Below are positions 35,913-48,904 of a DNA stretch of 64,000 nt, in pieces; the stretch's first letter is position 1, and each line of letters begins with the position of its first letter. This DNA comes from Rutidosis leptorrhynchoides (lineage: Eukaryota; Streptophyta; Magnoliopsida; Asterales; Asteraceae), in the NCBI RefSeq assembly GCF_046630445.1, contig NC_092340.1, positions 22,518,001 to 22,582,000 on the forward strand, written 5' to 3'. The notes below the pieces were generated by a model, which worked only from the letters and a program-made list of their open reading frames with translations, was not told the DNA's origin and did not search any database. A program made the position numbers and the translations under genes.

Positions 35913-36647
35913 ATGGACTATTAATAGATGGGGGTATTGTCTAATTGAACGACAAGTCGTTGGAATCTGTCGAACCTATCTTCAAATTAGTTAATCTAAT
36001 AATTATTAAATGATTATGCATGTCCTATTTAGTGACGTTTATACGACATCTTTTACGATCATTTAATTAATCAATTGGGTTTGGGTAATTGATTATTCAT
36101 TTTGGCCAAGTGGATAAATTAATATATCATGGACTAATTAAAACAGGGGTGGATTACATACAAGGGTAATTGGTGTAATTGTTAATAAAGTATTAAAACC
36201 TTGGATTACATGCAGTCGATAACCTGATGTAATTATTAACAAAGTATTAAAACTTTGTTGCAGTTTAAATCCCTAATTAGTTGGAATATTTGACTTCGGG
36301 TATAAGGTTAATTTGACGAGCATCTTATAATTATGACCGATGGACTATTATGGGCAAAAACCAGATAGGTATCAAATAATCCAGGATAAAGGACAATTAA
36401 CCCAGAGTAATAAATTAAAATCAAAATGTCAAACATCATGATTACGAAAGTTTAAATAAGCATAATTCTTTTATTATATTTCTCATCGTACTTTTATTTA
36501 CATTTTATTTATTGTCATTTTATTTATCGCAATTTTATATATCGTCATTTAAATATTGTTATTTATTTTACGCACTTTAATTATTGTCATTTATCTTTAC
36601 GCTTAAAAATATAAAATCGACAAACCGGTCATTAAACGGTAAAACCC

Positions 36648-36767
<120 letters not shown>

Positions 36768-36887
36768 GTTAAAAATATAGTACGTAATCACTAGCTCCCT
36801 GTGGAACGAACCGGACTTACTAAAAGCTAAACTACTCTACGATTAGGTAGACTGCCTATAAGTGTTGTAGCAAGGTTTAGGTATATA

Positions 36888-38071
36888 TGATCGGTTCATA
36901 AATACCGATCATATTTGATATTAAGAGATGGATTTTACGCGTGCATTTGAAGTTTAAAAAGTTATTTTATAAGGTTTTCATGATGGGCAACATGTCAAGA
37001 CGAAACGTGAAGACGGGGGTTAAAACAGGAAAAGGATGCGAAAAATGGAACCCAGCCGCAAATTGCGGCTGGTGGGTGCATGTAGGCGCCTGGCCTGGGT
37101 CACAAATCTTCTCAGGTGGAATTTGGGCATAAGGAGGCGCCTGGAATTGGCACCCGGGCGTAATTTGCGCCCGGTGAGCATAATTTGCGGCTGGAGCTAT
37201 TTTTGGATAGAATTTGAGGCCGAATTTGAGGAATTTCATGTTTGGGGGTTACCCTACTTCACCCCTATATAAGGTAAACCTTAGGCTACGAATTAAACAT
37301 CTTTTCTATCAGTTTTAAGAGCATCAAACACACAAAAACACACCATCAATCATCATCAAATAAAGATTCAAGCTAGGTTTTAAGGAGTGTTCATCATGCA
37401 ACTTCAAGAAGCAACCATGAGCATCATCACCAACATGCTTGGCTAGTTTCTTTTACTTTATTCCTTCCATGAACAATTGATAAATGTGTTCTTTTCATTT
37501 AAGTTTATGTGGTTTGTAATGTTATAATACTTATGTCTTCTGAATTGTGATATTATAAACCAATTGTTTATTGATCAATGCAAGTATTATTGATTGTGAT
37601 TATTGCAAGTTGAATTATAGTGATTTAACATTGTGTTCTTGATCCAACTTAGTGTGAATTAGATTAAGGATAAAGACATAGTGTCTAGGTTGTATGATTC
37701 AATCTCAAGATAGTTAAAATTGATAAGCCTAAGAAATCTTGTCTATGAGATTTGATCGATACTTGATAAGCATAATACTTGTTTGAATGAATGCATGTTA
37801 GATTGGGATTGTGAAGGGATAAAGGATTTTAATCAATTGATTACAACCTTTTTCATTTAGCTCATTGTTTATGCTCTTAAATATTCAAAGTTTATATTTG
37901 CGTAGTAATTGTTAATCTAGTCTTTACTTTAGTTAATTTTAGTTAATCGTAAACAAACCAATTTTGAAATTGCTTGCTAGTTAACCATAACTTTCCGTGG
38001 AACGAATCCTGCTTACCCTATCTAAAGTAGAGTAATTAGTCTATTTTTGACCGGCCCTTCGATACTGATCA
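36888..38071 (+). repeat. 5' LTR of the Athila-type element
   Basis: It starts TGATCGGTTCATAAATACCG (itself a small inverted repeat, TGATCGG/CCGATCA) and ends GATACTGATCA. It carries the GCCGCAAATTGCGGC palindrome (37053-37071), a GC-rich CCGGGCG/CGCCCGG inverted repeat near 37154-37174, and TATATAAG at 37266-37273. Confidence 0.9.
37053..37273 (+). promoter_or_regulatory. U3 promoter of the Athila LTR with palindromes and TATA
   Basis: CAGCCGCAAATTGCGGCTG (37053-37071; 8-bp arms), a second inverted repeat with CCGGGCG/CGCCCGG arms about 85 bp later, and a further TTTGCGGCTGG half-site, then TATATAAGG. The same palindrome is conserved at 54766-54784 in the 3' LTR although flanking bases have changed. 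Confidence 0.75.
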
Positions 38072-38076
38072 AATTT

Positions 38077-38094
38077 TGGCGCCGCTGCCGGGGA
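38077..38094 (+). promoter_or_regulatory. Primer-binding site of the Athila-type element
   Basis: TGGCGCCGCTGCCGGGGA lies five bases after the 5' LTR. This sequence is characteristic of Athila-type elements. Confidence 0.85.
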
Positions 38095-38309
38095 TCGAAC
38101 CCGGGTCACCCGCGTGACAGGCGGGAATACTTACTTCAAACCAAAGTGTGCGCTTGATTGCAATCTCTTATTTTATTGCTTTTGTGTTAAATTAGAAAAA
38201 CCATAAAAATTATAAAACCAATAAAAATCCAAAAATAGTGTTTTGTTTATTTTGTTTTTGTCAGTTTTACGCTCGGTGTTCTTATTTTTTTTGAAATGCA
38301 GGTTAGTGT

Positions 38310-40380
38310 ATGCAAACTCGGAGTTCGAGAGATCAAAATCTTAAGCCTTTAGACCTGAAAATCGAGAAATCCGCAAAAGCTAATCGAAAAGCTACAAGAA
38401 TTTTAAAGGGCTCGACAGTGGCTTCAGCATCCACTCAACCACAGTTAGAGTCACATCCGATTGTTTCACCAAACTCTCCTAAATCAGATTCCAATACTGA
38501 TGAGGAAGTTTTTGATCAACGAGATGAGATGGCCGAACGACAAAGAGGGGTAGATACTTACTACCAACCGGGTGATTTTGAGGATCACTCACCCATTGTC
38601 TATCCTGCACCGGCAGGAGGAAGCACACGACGATTTGAGGTACGACCTCAACTCATTTCGATCTTGCCAACCTACCGTGGTATGGCTAACGAAGAACCAT
38701 ATGAACACATCACTGAATTTAATGAGATATGTGCTACTAATCAGGTAAATGGTTTCACTGATGATGAGGTACATCTTTGATTATTTACTTATTCACTTAA
38801 GGATAAGGCAAAACGATGGTTTCTCTCTTTACCCGCCCGGAGTATTAATACTTGGGCGGTGATGAAAAAACGGTTTTTAGAGGAGTTTTATCCCATAAGT
38901 AAAACTTCAGACATGCGTACGCAAATAAAATCTTTTAGACAACTACCGGGGGAATTATTTCATGAAGCGTACGAGCGTCTGAAGGAGTTACTTAGGGCAT
39001 GTCCACACCATGAGATACCAAAATGGGAATTAGTTAAAATTTTCTATGATAGTTTGGATTCTCAAAATAGGCAATTCCTTTTGGCGGCTAGTGGTGGGGC
39101 ATTTTTAACTCGATCTAGTGATGACGAGTGGACCTTCTTTGAGCAATTAAGCAAGGGTTCAAAAACCCAAGCTTCGGTTAATCGTAAACAACCTAGTACC
39201 TCCCGGGTGAATCATGTTTTCGACTTGGGTGGTTCATCTAGGAACTTAGAGCAAGAATTAGATGATTTGAAAATTCTTATATTTAACAACCCAAACCAGG
39301 GTCTTGCTTGTAATGTTTCGCAGGTTCAGGAAGTTTGTGAGATTTGTGGAGATCCTTCTCATTTTACATATGGATGTAGAAATGAGATTCCACCGGTAAA
39401 TCAACAAATAGTGGAGGAACAAGTTAATGAGGTCCAGGGATGAAGATTTGATCCATATTCCAACACGTATAATTCGGGTTAGAGGAACCATCCTAATTTC
39501 AGTTGGAGCAATAACAATTCTCTAAATGCTAACCAAGGGAACCAACAAAGACCGCAAAACAACTTTCAAAACCAGGGTAACTTTCAGAACCAAGGCATCT
39601 ATCACAGAAACTATCAAAATCCTTATCCCAACAACCGAAACCAAAACCAAAACAATTACCAAAATCAAAATCAAAACAATGCGCCACCCAATCAACCATC
39701 TAGCTCGGACGCCAAGATGGACGCGTTTATCTCCGAAATGCGTAAAATAGTGGAAGTGCAAAACAAGTCAATTGGTGCATTGGCTAAGGAGATTGGTAAT
39801 GTAGCGGAAAGTAAAGGGAACCGGGAGCCGGGTACAATTCCAAGTTACACGGTTCTAAATCCGAATTATAAGGATCAAGGAAAAGGGCATAGTGTTAATA
39901 TGGTAGGCACCTTGCGAAGTGGAAAGAAGTATGACAATAAGGTTAGTGAAAAAGAGATAGTGCAACAAGAGTCAAGTGAGTTTCCTATTGTGCTTGATGA
40001 GGATGAGGTAAGTGAAAATGATAACCATGGGAAGGGGGTGAAAAATAAGGAACCAATCGTTAATGAGACCGAGAAATTGGAGACGGAATCAAAAACCTTC
40101 CCATTTCCCAAGGCCTTAGATTCCCCAAACCAATTCCCTTATGGGAAAAAGGGACCACAACCAGAGGACATGTAGGAAACATTTAAACAGGTTAAGATAA
40201 ATTTACCCATTCTCGATGCTATTAGGCAAGTCCCGTCTTATGCTAAATTTTTGAAGGACCTTTGCACTCAAAAGAGGAAGCAAAGGGCGACCTTACCCAA
40301 AAAGGTGGAGCTAACCGAGCACCTAAGTGCGGTTGTTTCGGGAACACTTCCACCTAAATTTAAGGACCCGGAGACCCCAT
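38310..40380 (+). pseudogene. Athila gag, broken by several stops
   Basis: An ATG at 38310 opens the frame. A TGA at 38778-38780 falls inside the gag core, which continues as LKDKAKRWFLSLPARSI, MKKRFLEEFYPISKTSDMR and LFHEAYERLKELLRACPHH. A knuckle CEICGDPSHFTYGC (CX2CX4HX4C) is near 39340-39380. More stops follow after about 39441, then an N/Q-rich stretch and a protease-proximal linker to about 40380. All in one frame. Capsid role by family. Confidence 0.87.
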
Positions 40381-41023
40381 TGATAGCGGTTACTGTATGA
40401 AACGTGAATGTGAAAAAGGCGTTATTGGACCTAGGAGCTAGCATCAATATTTTACCCTTTTGTCTAGTTGACCGATTTGAATTGGGTTTAATGAAAAGAA
40501 CCGACATAATTATTCAACTAGCAGACCAATCAATCAAAATGCCTAGGGGATATTAGAAGATGTGATAGTAAAAGTGGAGGATTTCTATTACCCTGTTGAT
40601 TTTGTTGTGATGGATATTGAATCTAGGAATAGAGATGCCTAACCCACTATAATCTTGGGACGCCCGTTTTTGGCCACCATAAATGCCCACATTAATTGTC
40701 GAACAGGTGCCATGGACATATCATTCGAGAATAGCAAGATGTGGATTAATATCTTTAATTCTCTTCACACCCCAAATGTCCATGAATGCTATCAAGTAGA
40801 TGTGATTGATGAACTAGTGGAAAAACATACTTCTCACCTAATAACCAATGACCCAGTAGAAATATTTTGCTTAGGTGATGAAGAGGATGTTGAATGTGAA
40901 GAGGTTAAGGCAGTCAAATTAGTTATATCAAGTACAATGGACGCTAGGTTACCACCTTGGACTCATAAATATAAGCCACTACCTAAGTCCATTGATACTA
41001 ATACGAGACCTTCATTAGAATAA
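40380..41023 (+). pseudogene. Athila aspartic protease (canonical position)
   Basis: The active-site block LLDLGASINILP is near 40424-40455, and the C-terminal conserved block TIILGRPFLATINAHINC near 40650-40700. A frameshift near 40550 and a stop near 40640 split it. This is the expected gag-PR-RT position, so it is the element's ordinary protease. Confidence 0.85.
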
Positions 41024-41092
41024 CCACCGACCCTTGAGCTGAAACCATTACCCTCTCATTTAAAGTATGCATTCTTAGGTACTAACGGCACT

Positions 41093-42644
41093 TTGCCAGT
41101 TATTATTGCTTCAGATTTGACAGGTGTGCAGGAAAAAGCTTTAACGGAGGTGCTTCATAAATACAAGACTGCGATGGGATGGACTGTAGCAGATTTGAAA
41201 GGGATAAGTCCCTCAGTGTGCATGCATCGTATAGTTACAGATCCGGAGGTTAAACCTGCCCGTGACACGCAACGCAGGTTAAACCCGAACATGCAGGAAG
41301 TTGTAAAGAAAGAGGTTCTTAAGTGGTTAGACGCGGGGATTATTTTCCCTATTTTGGATAGTCAGTGGGTAAGCCCCACTCAAACAGTGCCAAAGAAAGC
41401 TGGGATCACGGTCATGGAAACCGAGGAAGGTGAAAAGATCACAACCCGTCCTGTGACGGGTTGGCGGGTATGTATTGATTATAGGAAGTTAAATGCTGCA
41501 ACTTCAAAGGATCATTTTCCCTTACCTTTTATTGATCAAATCATCGAAAAGTTATCAGGTCAGAAATTTTACTGTTTTTTTAGATGGGTATTCGGGATAT
41601 AATCAGATACCTATTCACCCTAATGACCAAGAAAAAATAACTTTTACTTGTCCTTATGGAACTTATGCTTTTAGACGAATGCCTTTTGGTCTATGTAATG
41701 CACCTGCTACTTTTCAAAGGTGTATGATGAGTATTTTCTCAGAATTAATAGGCGAGTCTTTAGAAATTTTCATGGATGATTTCTCAATATTTAGCAAGTC
41801 TTTTGAATCGTGTTTAAATATGTTGGAAAAGGTTTTAAAGCGGTGTACCGAGACTAACCTCGTCCTTAGTTGGGAAAAGAGCCATTTTATGGTAAGGAAA
41901 GGAGTGGTTTTGGGACACATTGTGTCCGAACGGGAATTTGAAGTAGATAGGGCAAAAGTGCAACTTATTTCCACATTACCTCCACCGACCAATGTTAAGG
42001 GGGTAAGGTCGTTTTTGGGACATGTGGGTTTCTATCGTAGGTTTATCAAAGATTTTAGCGTTATTTTCAAACCATTGTGTAATTTGTTGTTAAAAGACGC
42101 ACCTTTTGACTTTGATGACCAATGTAAGTAGGCCTTTAATACCCTTAAGCGTAAGTTGACCGAAGCACCCATTTTGCAATCACCCGATTGGACCAAACCA
42201 TTTGAGATTATGTGTGATGCAAGCGACTACGCAGCTGGGGCTGTTTTAGGGCAAAGGGTTGATAGGAAACCGGTAGTTATATACTATGCTAGTAAGACTT
42301 TTTCGGAAGCTCAAGTAAACTATACCACAACCGAGAAGGAATTACTAGCGGTAGTGTTTGCCCTAGACAAATTTAGATCATAGTTGTGGGGGTCTAAGTT
42401 AGTTGTTTTCTCGGACCATAGTGCCCTAAGACACTTACTAGAGAAAAAAGAGACCAAGCCTAGATTAATTAGGTGGATCCTGTTGTTGCAAGAGTTTGAT
42501 TTGGAAATAAGGGATAAAAAGGGTATAGAGAATGTGGTGGCGGACCATTTGTCTAGGATACCCCCACCACCGTTTGACCCTGCTAAACCGATCCAGGAAA
42601 ATTTCTCGGACGAGTGTTTGTTTAGTGTTGTGCAGGTACCTTAG
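41093..42644 (+). pseudogene. Athila reverse transcriptase and RNase H
   Basis: RT: WRVCIDYRKLNAATSKDHFP, then a frameshift in a T7 run near 41577-41583, then GYSGYNQIPIHPNDQEK, MPFGLCNAPATFQRCM and the catalytic MDDFSIFS (with FMDD). RNase H: IMCDASDYAAGAVLGQ, YTTTEKELLAVVFALDKF, a TAG near 42381, [11 protein letters not shown] and VVADHLSRI. Stops at 42129-42131 and 42381-42383 also break it. Confidence 0.92.
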
Positions 42645-42649
42645 TTCGC

Positions 42650-43614
42650 GCATATTGTTAACTATTTGTGAACTAACAAAATACTGGAGCATTGGAACAA
42701 GCACAAGAGGGATTACTTTTTATCGCAGGTTAAGCATTATATTTGGGAGGACCCGATTCTTTACCGAATTGGACCTGACCAAATCATAAGGAGATGTGTG
42801 GCGGAAGATGAGCATAAGGACATTTTAGCTCATTGTCATACTTTCGCATGTGGAGGACACTACGGAATAAAAAACCGGGTACAAAGTACTCGACTCAGGT
42901 TTCTTTTGGCCTACTATTTTCAAAGATGCATGTGAGTATGTTAAAAATTGTGCTAGGTGTCAACGGATGGGGGGAATTTATAAACGTAATGAAATGCCCA
43001 TGAACCCAATTTTGATTTGTGAAATTTTTGATGTTTGGGGCATAGACTTTATGGGACCTTTTCCACTGTCCTTCGAGTTTGAGTACATATTAGTAGCCGT
43101 TGATTATGTCTCCAAATGGGTGGAGTCTGAGGCTACTCGGACCAATGACCACAAAGTTTTCCTTAAGTTTGTCAAGAAAAATATTTTATGTCGTCACGGT
43201 GTCCCAAAGGCTATAATTAGTGATGGGGGTTCACACTTCAAGAACTCCCATTTTGCTAAACTCTTAAGGGATTATGGGGTAAATCACCGAATTGCTACTC
43301 CTTACCATCCCCAAACAAGTAGGCAGGTGGAAGTATCTAATAGGGAATTAAAAAGGATTTTAGAAAAAACCGTAAATCCTAATCGCAAAGATTGGTCTTT
43401 AAGACTAGACGATACACTTTGGGCTTACCGGACAGCTTATAAAACCCCTATTGGTACTTCACCTTACTGGCTTGTATATGGGAAGGCATGTCACTTACCT
43501 GTTGAAATTGAGCATCGTGCAGAGTGGGATATTAAACAGGTGAACATGAACATGGATGAGGCAGGAAAAGCAAGAAAGTTAGACCTATCGGCATTTAATG
43601 AGTTACGATGTAAT
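42650..43614 (+). pseudogene. Athila integrase, N-terminal and core
   Basis: A zinc-finger region (HCHTFACGGHYG, then CARCQRMGG) is followed by the catalytic core: [11 protein letters not shown] (first D), [12 protein letters not shown] (second D) and [16 protein letters not shown] (E). The frame is broken in the zinc finger, open from 42967, and cut at 43615 by a family-B solo LTR. The C-terminal part resumes at 45555. Confidence 0.9.
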
Positions 43615-45554
43615 TGATAATGCTAAAAATGAACATATATTTCATAGCATTATCCTTCAAGAAAGACAAGTTTTTAGTTGCAATTGTTCTATTTACAAGT
43701 AATATTCGTTTAAATAATAAAAGGTGAAGACAAAAGACAGATTCGACGATTTGAAGACGCAAACGACCAATAAGCTAAAAAGTACAAAGTACAATCCAAG
43801 TGGTTCAAATTATTGATGAGAAACATCTAAAAATGGCAAGAGTACAAGCCGCAAAAAGCAAAGTACAAGATATTAAATTATACGAAAAGGCGTTCGAAAA
43901 TCCGGAACCGAGACATGAACCAACTTTCAGCGCACGACGCAACGGACCAAAAATTACAAGTCAACTATGCACAAGAATATAATATAATATATAATTAATT
44001 ATATATATTATTATATATTATAATTATACGCAGCCCACGTTTTAAATTTGATCTATGAGCTGGAATCCAGAGCTCCGCACTCGCGGAGCTGTGATGAATA
44101 AAACCTCTGCACTCGCGGAGTACAACAGTTAAACGTGGACCTATAAAAGTCCGCGCATTCTGCTCGATGAAAACACACATTTTTCTATCTATCTATCTAC
44201 GATATATTTATATTTATATTTATATTTTATAATTTTAATTTTAATTTAAGTTTAATAATAATAAGGTTATAGTGGCGAATGTTTTAAGTTTGTAAGTCGA
44301 AACTCTGTCCGTGTAACGCAACACTATTAATACTTATTGTAAGTTATGTTCAACCTTTTTAAATTAATGTCTCGTTGCTAAATTATTATTATGCTTATTT
44401 AAGCCGAAGTAATCGTGATATTGGGCTAAATATTAAAACAAGATTATTGGGCTTTGTACCATAATTGAGGTTTGGACAAAAGACCGACACTTGTGGAAAT
44501 TGGACTATGGGCTATTAATGGGCTTTATATTAACTAAACGATACCTCGTTAATTTAATATAAATGTTACAATTTGACGTATCTATATATAACCACATACG
44601 CTTAATCGGGTACGGTGGGCGGGATATCTATAAATACAAATAATTGTTCATTTTACCGGACACGAGAATGGATTAATAGTTAATGGACTCATTAAAACAG
44701 GGGTGGATTACATTCAAGGGTAATTGGTGTAATTGTTAACAAAGTAGTAAAACCTTGGATTACACGCAGTCGATAACCTGGTGTATTCATTAAACAAAGT
44801 ATTAAGACCTTTTTACAGTTCGAATCCCCAATTAGTTGGAATATTTGACTTCGGGTATAAGGATAATTTGACGAAGACTCTCGCACTTTATATTTATGAC
44901 TGATGGACTATTATTGACAAAACCGTATGGACATATCGAATAATCCAGGACAAAGGACAATTAACCCATGGTAATAAATTAAAATCAACACGTCAAACAT
45001 CATGATTACAGAAGTTTAAATAAGCATAATTCCTTTATTTTATATCTTATCGCACTTTTAATTATCGTACTTTTAAATTATCGCAATTTTATTTACCGTC
45101 ATTTTATTTATCGTACTTTAAATTATTGCACTTTTATTTATCGCATTTTTATTTATCGTCATTTACTTTACGTCTTAAATTAAGTCATTTGTATATTTAA
45201 TATTTTACATTAGGTTTTAATTGTAACTAAAGTTTTAAAATCGACAAACCGGTCACTAAACGGTAAAAACCCCCCTTTTTATAATAATAATAATACTACT
45301 TATATAAATATATATATTTTATACAAATATAATTTAAAAATATAGCGTTAAACTTGGCTAGCTCCCTGCGGAACGAACTGGACTTACTAAAAACTACACT
45401 ACTGTACGATTAGGTACACTGCCTATACTGTTGTAGCAAGGTTTAGGTATATCCACTCTATAAATAAATAAATAACTTGTGTAAAATTGTATCGTATTTA
45501 ATAGTATTTCGTAGTAAAAACATAACTATTTCGTATACACCTCGCATAACATCA
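43615..45554 (+). mobile_element. Solo LTR of family B in the Athila integrase gene
   Basis: It starts TGATAATGC at 43615 and ends GCATAACATCA at 45554 (1940 bp), homologous to the LTR at 25460-30928. Flanks GTAAT (43610-43614) and GCGAT (45555-45559) are a TSD changed only by CG to TA. The integrase frame is kept across it. No internal domain is present. Confidence 0.85.
44071..44148 (+). promoter_or_regulatory. Palindrome pair plus TATA box, second family-B LTR
   Basis: AGCTCCGCACTCGCGGAGCT (44071-44090; 8-bp arms, ACTC loop) and CTCTGCACTCGCGGAG (about 44105-44120), then TATAAAA at 44142-44148. Position equals that of CCATGCGATCGCATGG at 25967 in the other family-B LTR, but the sequence is different. 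Confidence 0.8.
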
Positions 45555-46014
45555 GCGATGCTTATGAAAGTTCAAAAATCTACAAAGAGAAAACGAAAGC
45601 TTTTCATGATAAACAAATCGTAAGACAAAGTGTGTGGTTATTTAATTCAAGGTTAAAGTTATTCGCGGGAAAGTTGAGAAGTAAGTGGAACGGGCCATAT
45701 GTTGTGACTAAGGTTACTCCGCATGGGGCAATCGAAATAAAAGATCCAAAAGGCGGAGAACCATTTTTAGTTAATGGGCAACGATTGAAAATCGCTCCAA
45801 GTTTGTCACTTGAAGATTCTAAGGTAATTGAAACGGTTCACTTTGAACCAATGCAAGGCCATCAACTTAGGATAATTAGGGTGAATGAACCGAAGACAAG
45901 AATTACTAAAGGGAGTGTTGATTCATGGCTTGATCAAAATGTTACTATTAGTCATGTGCCCACTTATGTTTCTTGGGATGATGATGGGCAATTTGATGAT
46001 GCGCCCGAAGATGC
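45555..46014 (+). pseudogene. Athila integrase C-terminal region and linker
   Basis: It continues integrase ([48 protein letters not shown]), then an acidic linker ([17 protein letters not shown]). The frame runs without a stop into the family-A solo LTR. After removal of that LTR (2334 bp with one TSD, a multiple of three) it stays in phase with the protease-like ORF at 48344. Confidence 0.87.
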
Positions 46015-47293
46015 TGTGACGATCGCTCCAAATCCATATGGACGAACACGTCATTCATTGATTTCATTGCGAGGTATTTGACCTCTATGTGATACGTTTT
46101 GTAACATTGCATTCGTTTGAAAAGGTATTTCATAAATGAATATATAAATTCCAGGTTTTTTTACATCTGATGATTCCTACGTATAGACAATCACCATTTA
46201 AATGGTTTACAATAATACATCTGTTGACAATACAGTCAAAATAAGATACATGGTAATGGTTTGATGAATGCAAGTTTCTTGTATATAGCATGTATGACTC
46301 CAAGCACATAACTTGTATCACGTATGAGCAAACAGCGGAAGACTTCTAGAAACCTGAGAATAAACATGCTTCAAGTGTCAACACAAAGGTTGGTGAGTTC
46401 ATAGTTTTAATATTACACATAATCCGTATATCAATGTGGATTACAAAAGTTCAGTTGTTTTATTCAAAACGTTTATCATTATGTTTTAAATAAAAGGTGG
46501 ATCACAAGATTTTAGTTGTTTCATCCGAAACGTTTATCAATCGGTTCTACAAAGTTGAGCACCCTGGTAACTAAACTTTAACGTTTATATAATTTGTACC
46601 CTTTGTATAATCATCTTAATAATACACGCAAACCAACGTGTACGTTTCTCAAATAGCATACGTCCGTTAAAAGGCTAGCGCTCTAGCTCGGACGGGGATG
46701 TCAAGCCCTATGGATCCATATACTACTACTCGCGCCCACCAGTTCTTATAACTAGCAGTTACTAGTTACCAAAGCTAAGAGATTTTCGGTTCAAACTCAG
46801 TGTAGAATTTAGTATGTACTTGTATCCATTGCGTTTAAAATAAAGTGCATGTATTCTCAGCCCAAAAATGTAGAGAGTAAAAGGGATCATATGAAACTCA
46901 CACAAAATCAGTTTTAGTATTTGTATCCATTTAGTAAAACAGTTTATAAAACTGCGCATGTATTCTCAGCCCAAAAATATATATTACAAAAGCAATTAAA
47001 ATGGGAGCAAATGAAACTCACTGTTTAATATTGATATACAATATTGCAGGAAAGCACGTAGACGCATCGGAGATGATAAACACGAGGTTTGATTCACAAA
47101 AAAATACCCCCGAACATTACCCATAACCTCCTTGGCAATAACCCATAATTTCCTTAGCTCTAGCTTGCTCGAAAACTCATTTTGAAAATTACTTGGACAG
47201 CACCCCGTCGTAATATTTGATGTACATTATTATTTTTGTATCGCAAAAATAATAACACTAAATAAAAAAAATAATAAGATTAATAATAATCTT

Positions 47294-47336
<43 letters not shown>

Positions 47337-48343
47337 TAAATAATAAATAAAATAAATACGGAGTAATATGTATGTGTGTGTTTTTTTTTTCTTTACTCGG
47401 CAGAAAATGTTGCAATTTATAGAACCTGGCCTGAAATCTGGAGTCATGCGACTCGCATGGAAATGGCCTTCTGGCCATGCGACTCGCATGAGGACCAGGG
47501 ACAGCTCACATTATTTTGGCTCCTAGCTTGTCGACATAATATAAAATAAATATATAATATATATAATTTAAATAATTAATTATATATTATATTAAATTCA
47601 CATGCATAGTTGACTTGTAACTTTTGTTCCGATAAGTCGTACGTTGTTACTTGACTTATGTCCCGGTTCCGGTTTCTCGAATGTCCTTTCGTACGCTGAG
47701 AAAACTTGCATTTTACATTTCGTGACTCGTACCTTTGTTAAAATATAGCCTTAAATTATTCCTAAACTATACCACTCAAAGTATATCTTAAACTTTCGAG
47801 TATTTTGGTCATTTACTTCTATAAATCATCGTCTCACTATTTGTTAAAATACATTTTTAAAATAGTGTTTTACTGTAGCATTTCACTGTAGCAAAGTCAA
47901 TTTTACTGTAGCAAATAGTGATTTTCGAAAACACTGTAGCATTTTGGGTACTGTAGCAATTTGAAAATACTTTATCAAATTAGTGTTTTACTGGTTCATC
48001 TTAAACGTTTTAGTTAACTTATCTAAATATCAATCAAATCAATAATCGAATGTTACTATCGTTTACTAAATAACTTGAAATCATATATATTTAATTAGAT
48101 ATATAAACCAATAAGTTTAATGTACGGTATTATGCATTTAAAACTTTGTTACGTTTTCAAGTTATAGTATATATATGTATCTATTTACATATAATTGTTC
48201 GCGAATCATTGAGAAAATCGAAGGGTACTTGAATAGTTCAAAAATTTTGAGATTCAGTTTTACAGACTTTGTTTATCGTGTCGAAATCATTAATCCTTTA
48301 AAGATTAAGTTTAAATTTAGTCGCAAATTTTCGGGTCATTACA
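46015..48343 (-). mobile_element. Solo LTR of family A, inverted, 2329 bp
   Basis: On the minus strand it starts TGTAATGACCCG (48343) and ends GATCGTCACA (46015). TSD GATGC lies at 46010-46014 and 48344-48348. It is the inverted counterpart of 11280-20548, sharing the termini, the ACTGTAGC array (about 47870-47965), the palindromes (47445-47490) and an ATT-type microsatellite (about 47280-47345). Confidence 0.92.
47415..47490 (-). promoter_or_regulatory. Palindrome pair plus TATA box, inverted family-A LTR
   Basis: CATGCGACTCGCATG twice (47445-47459 and 47476-47490; 7-bp arms), then on the minus strand TATAAAT at 47415-47421. Confidence 0.8.
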
Positions 48344-48904
48344 GATGCGGTATTCGAGGTTATTTTGGATGAATGTTTTGATGAGTTTGATGAAAAGTTG
48401 TCGTTGGAAGAAGATGCCAAGGGAAAGCCGGAGATCCTTCGTCAAGAAGAAGATCTGGGTGAGGTATTGTTCGAATTAAGTTTCATTGGTGTATTACTTC
48501 ACTTTGCTAACGACCATCGTGAATTCAAAGTGATTGCTGACACGGGATCTACAATTAATATCATGTCGTACGTGACGTACAAGCGATTATTTCATGACAA
48601 ATGTACTCTATGTTCATTGATTAAATTCGATACGATAATCACACTTGGCAACAATACTAAGTGTAGGGCACTTGGGTTACTTCATGATGTGACGGTTAGT
48701 GTAAAAGGTGTTTTCCTTGAGGTACCATTCACCATTTTTGACATGCCAACGGATGAGGATGTTCCATTATTAGTAGAGCGTGGATTCATTGCAACCGCGG
48801 GTTGTAAAATAGACCCGGGGCAGGATCTATCACTTTTGAAGGAGGGAACGGAGCTTTTAGATTTTGTAATTCGGAAAATATGCGGTTTCCCTCGGCCTAT
48901 ATAG
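48344..48904 (+). pseudogene. Second aspartic-protease-like domain, after integrase
   Basis: The segment is in frame with the integrase tail. It contains FKVIADTGSTINIMSYVTYK (DTGS at 48539-48550), then GLLHDVTVSVKGVFLEVPFT and the C-terminal block VPLLVERGFIATAGCKID, aligned in order with the canonical protease at 40424-40700. The frame ends TAG at 48902-48904 and continues in another frame from about 48880. An active-site DTG is kept. Its place after integrase is not the standard Ty3 order. Confidence 0.8.

Noticed and set aside
36967..37272. Open frames of 78-90 codons in the Athila LTR (both strands)
   Set aside because: They overlap the palindromic U3, are not matched by a conserved frame in the 3' LTR, and carry no domain.
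48365..48904. Host gene for a retropepsin-like protease
   Set aside because: The frame is continuous with the Athila integrase tail once the solo LTR is set aside, and a second similar domain follows; it belongs to the element.
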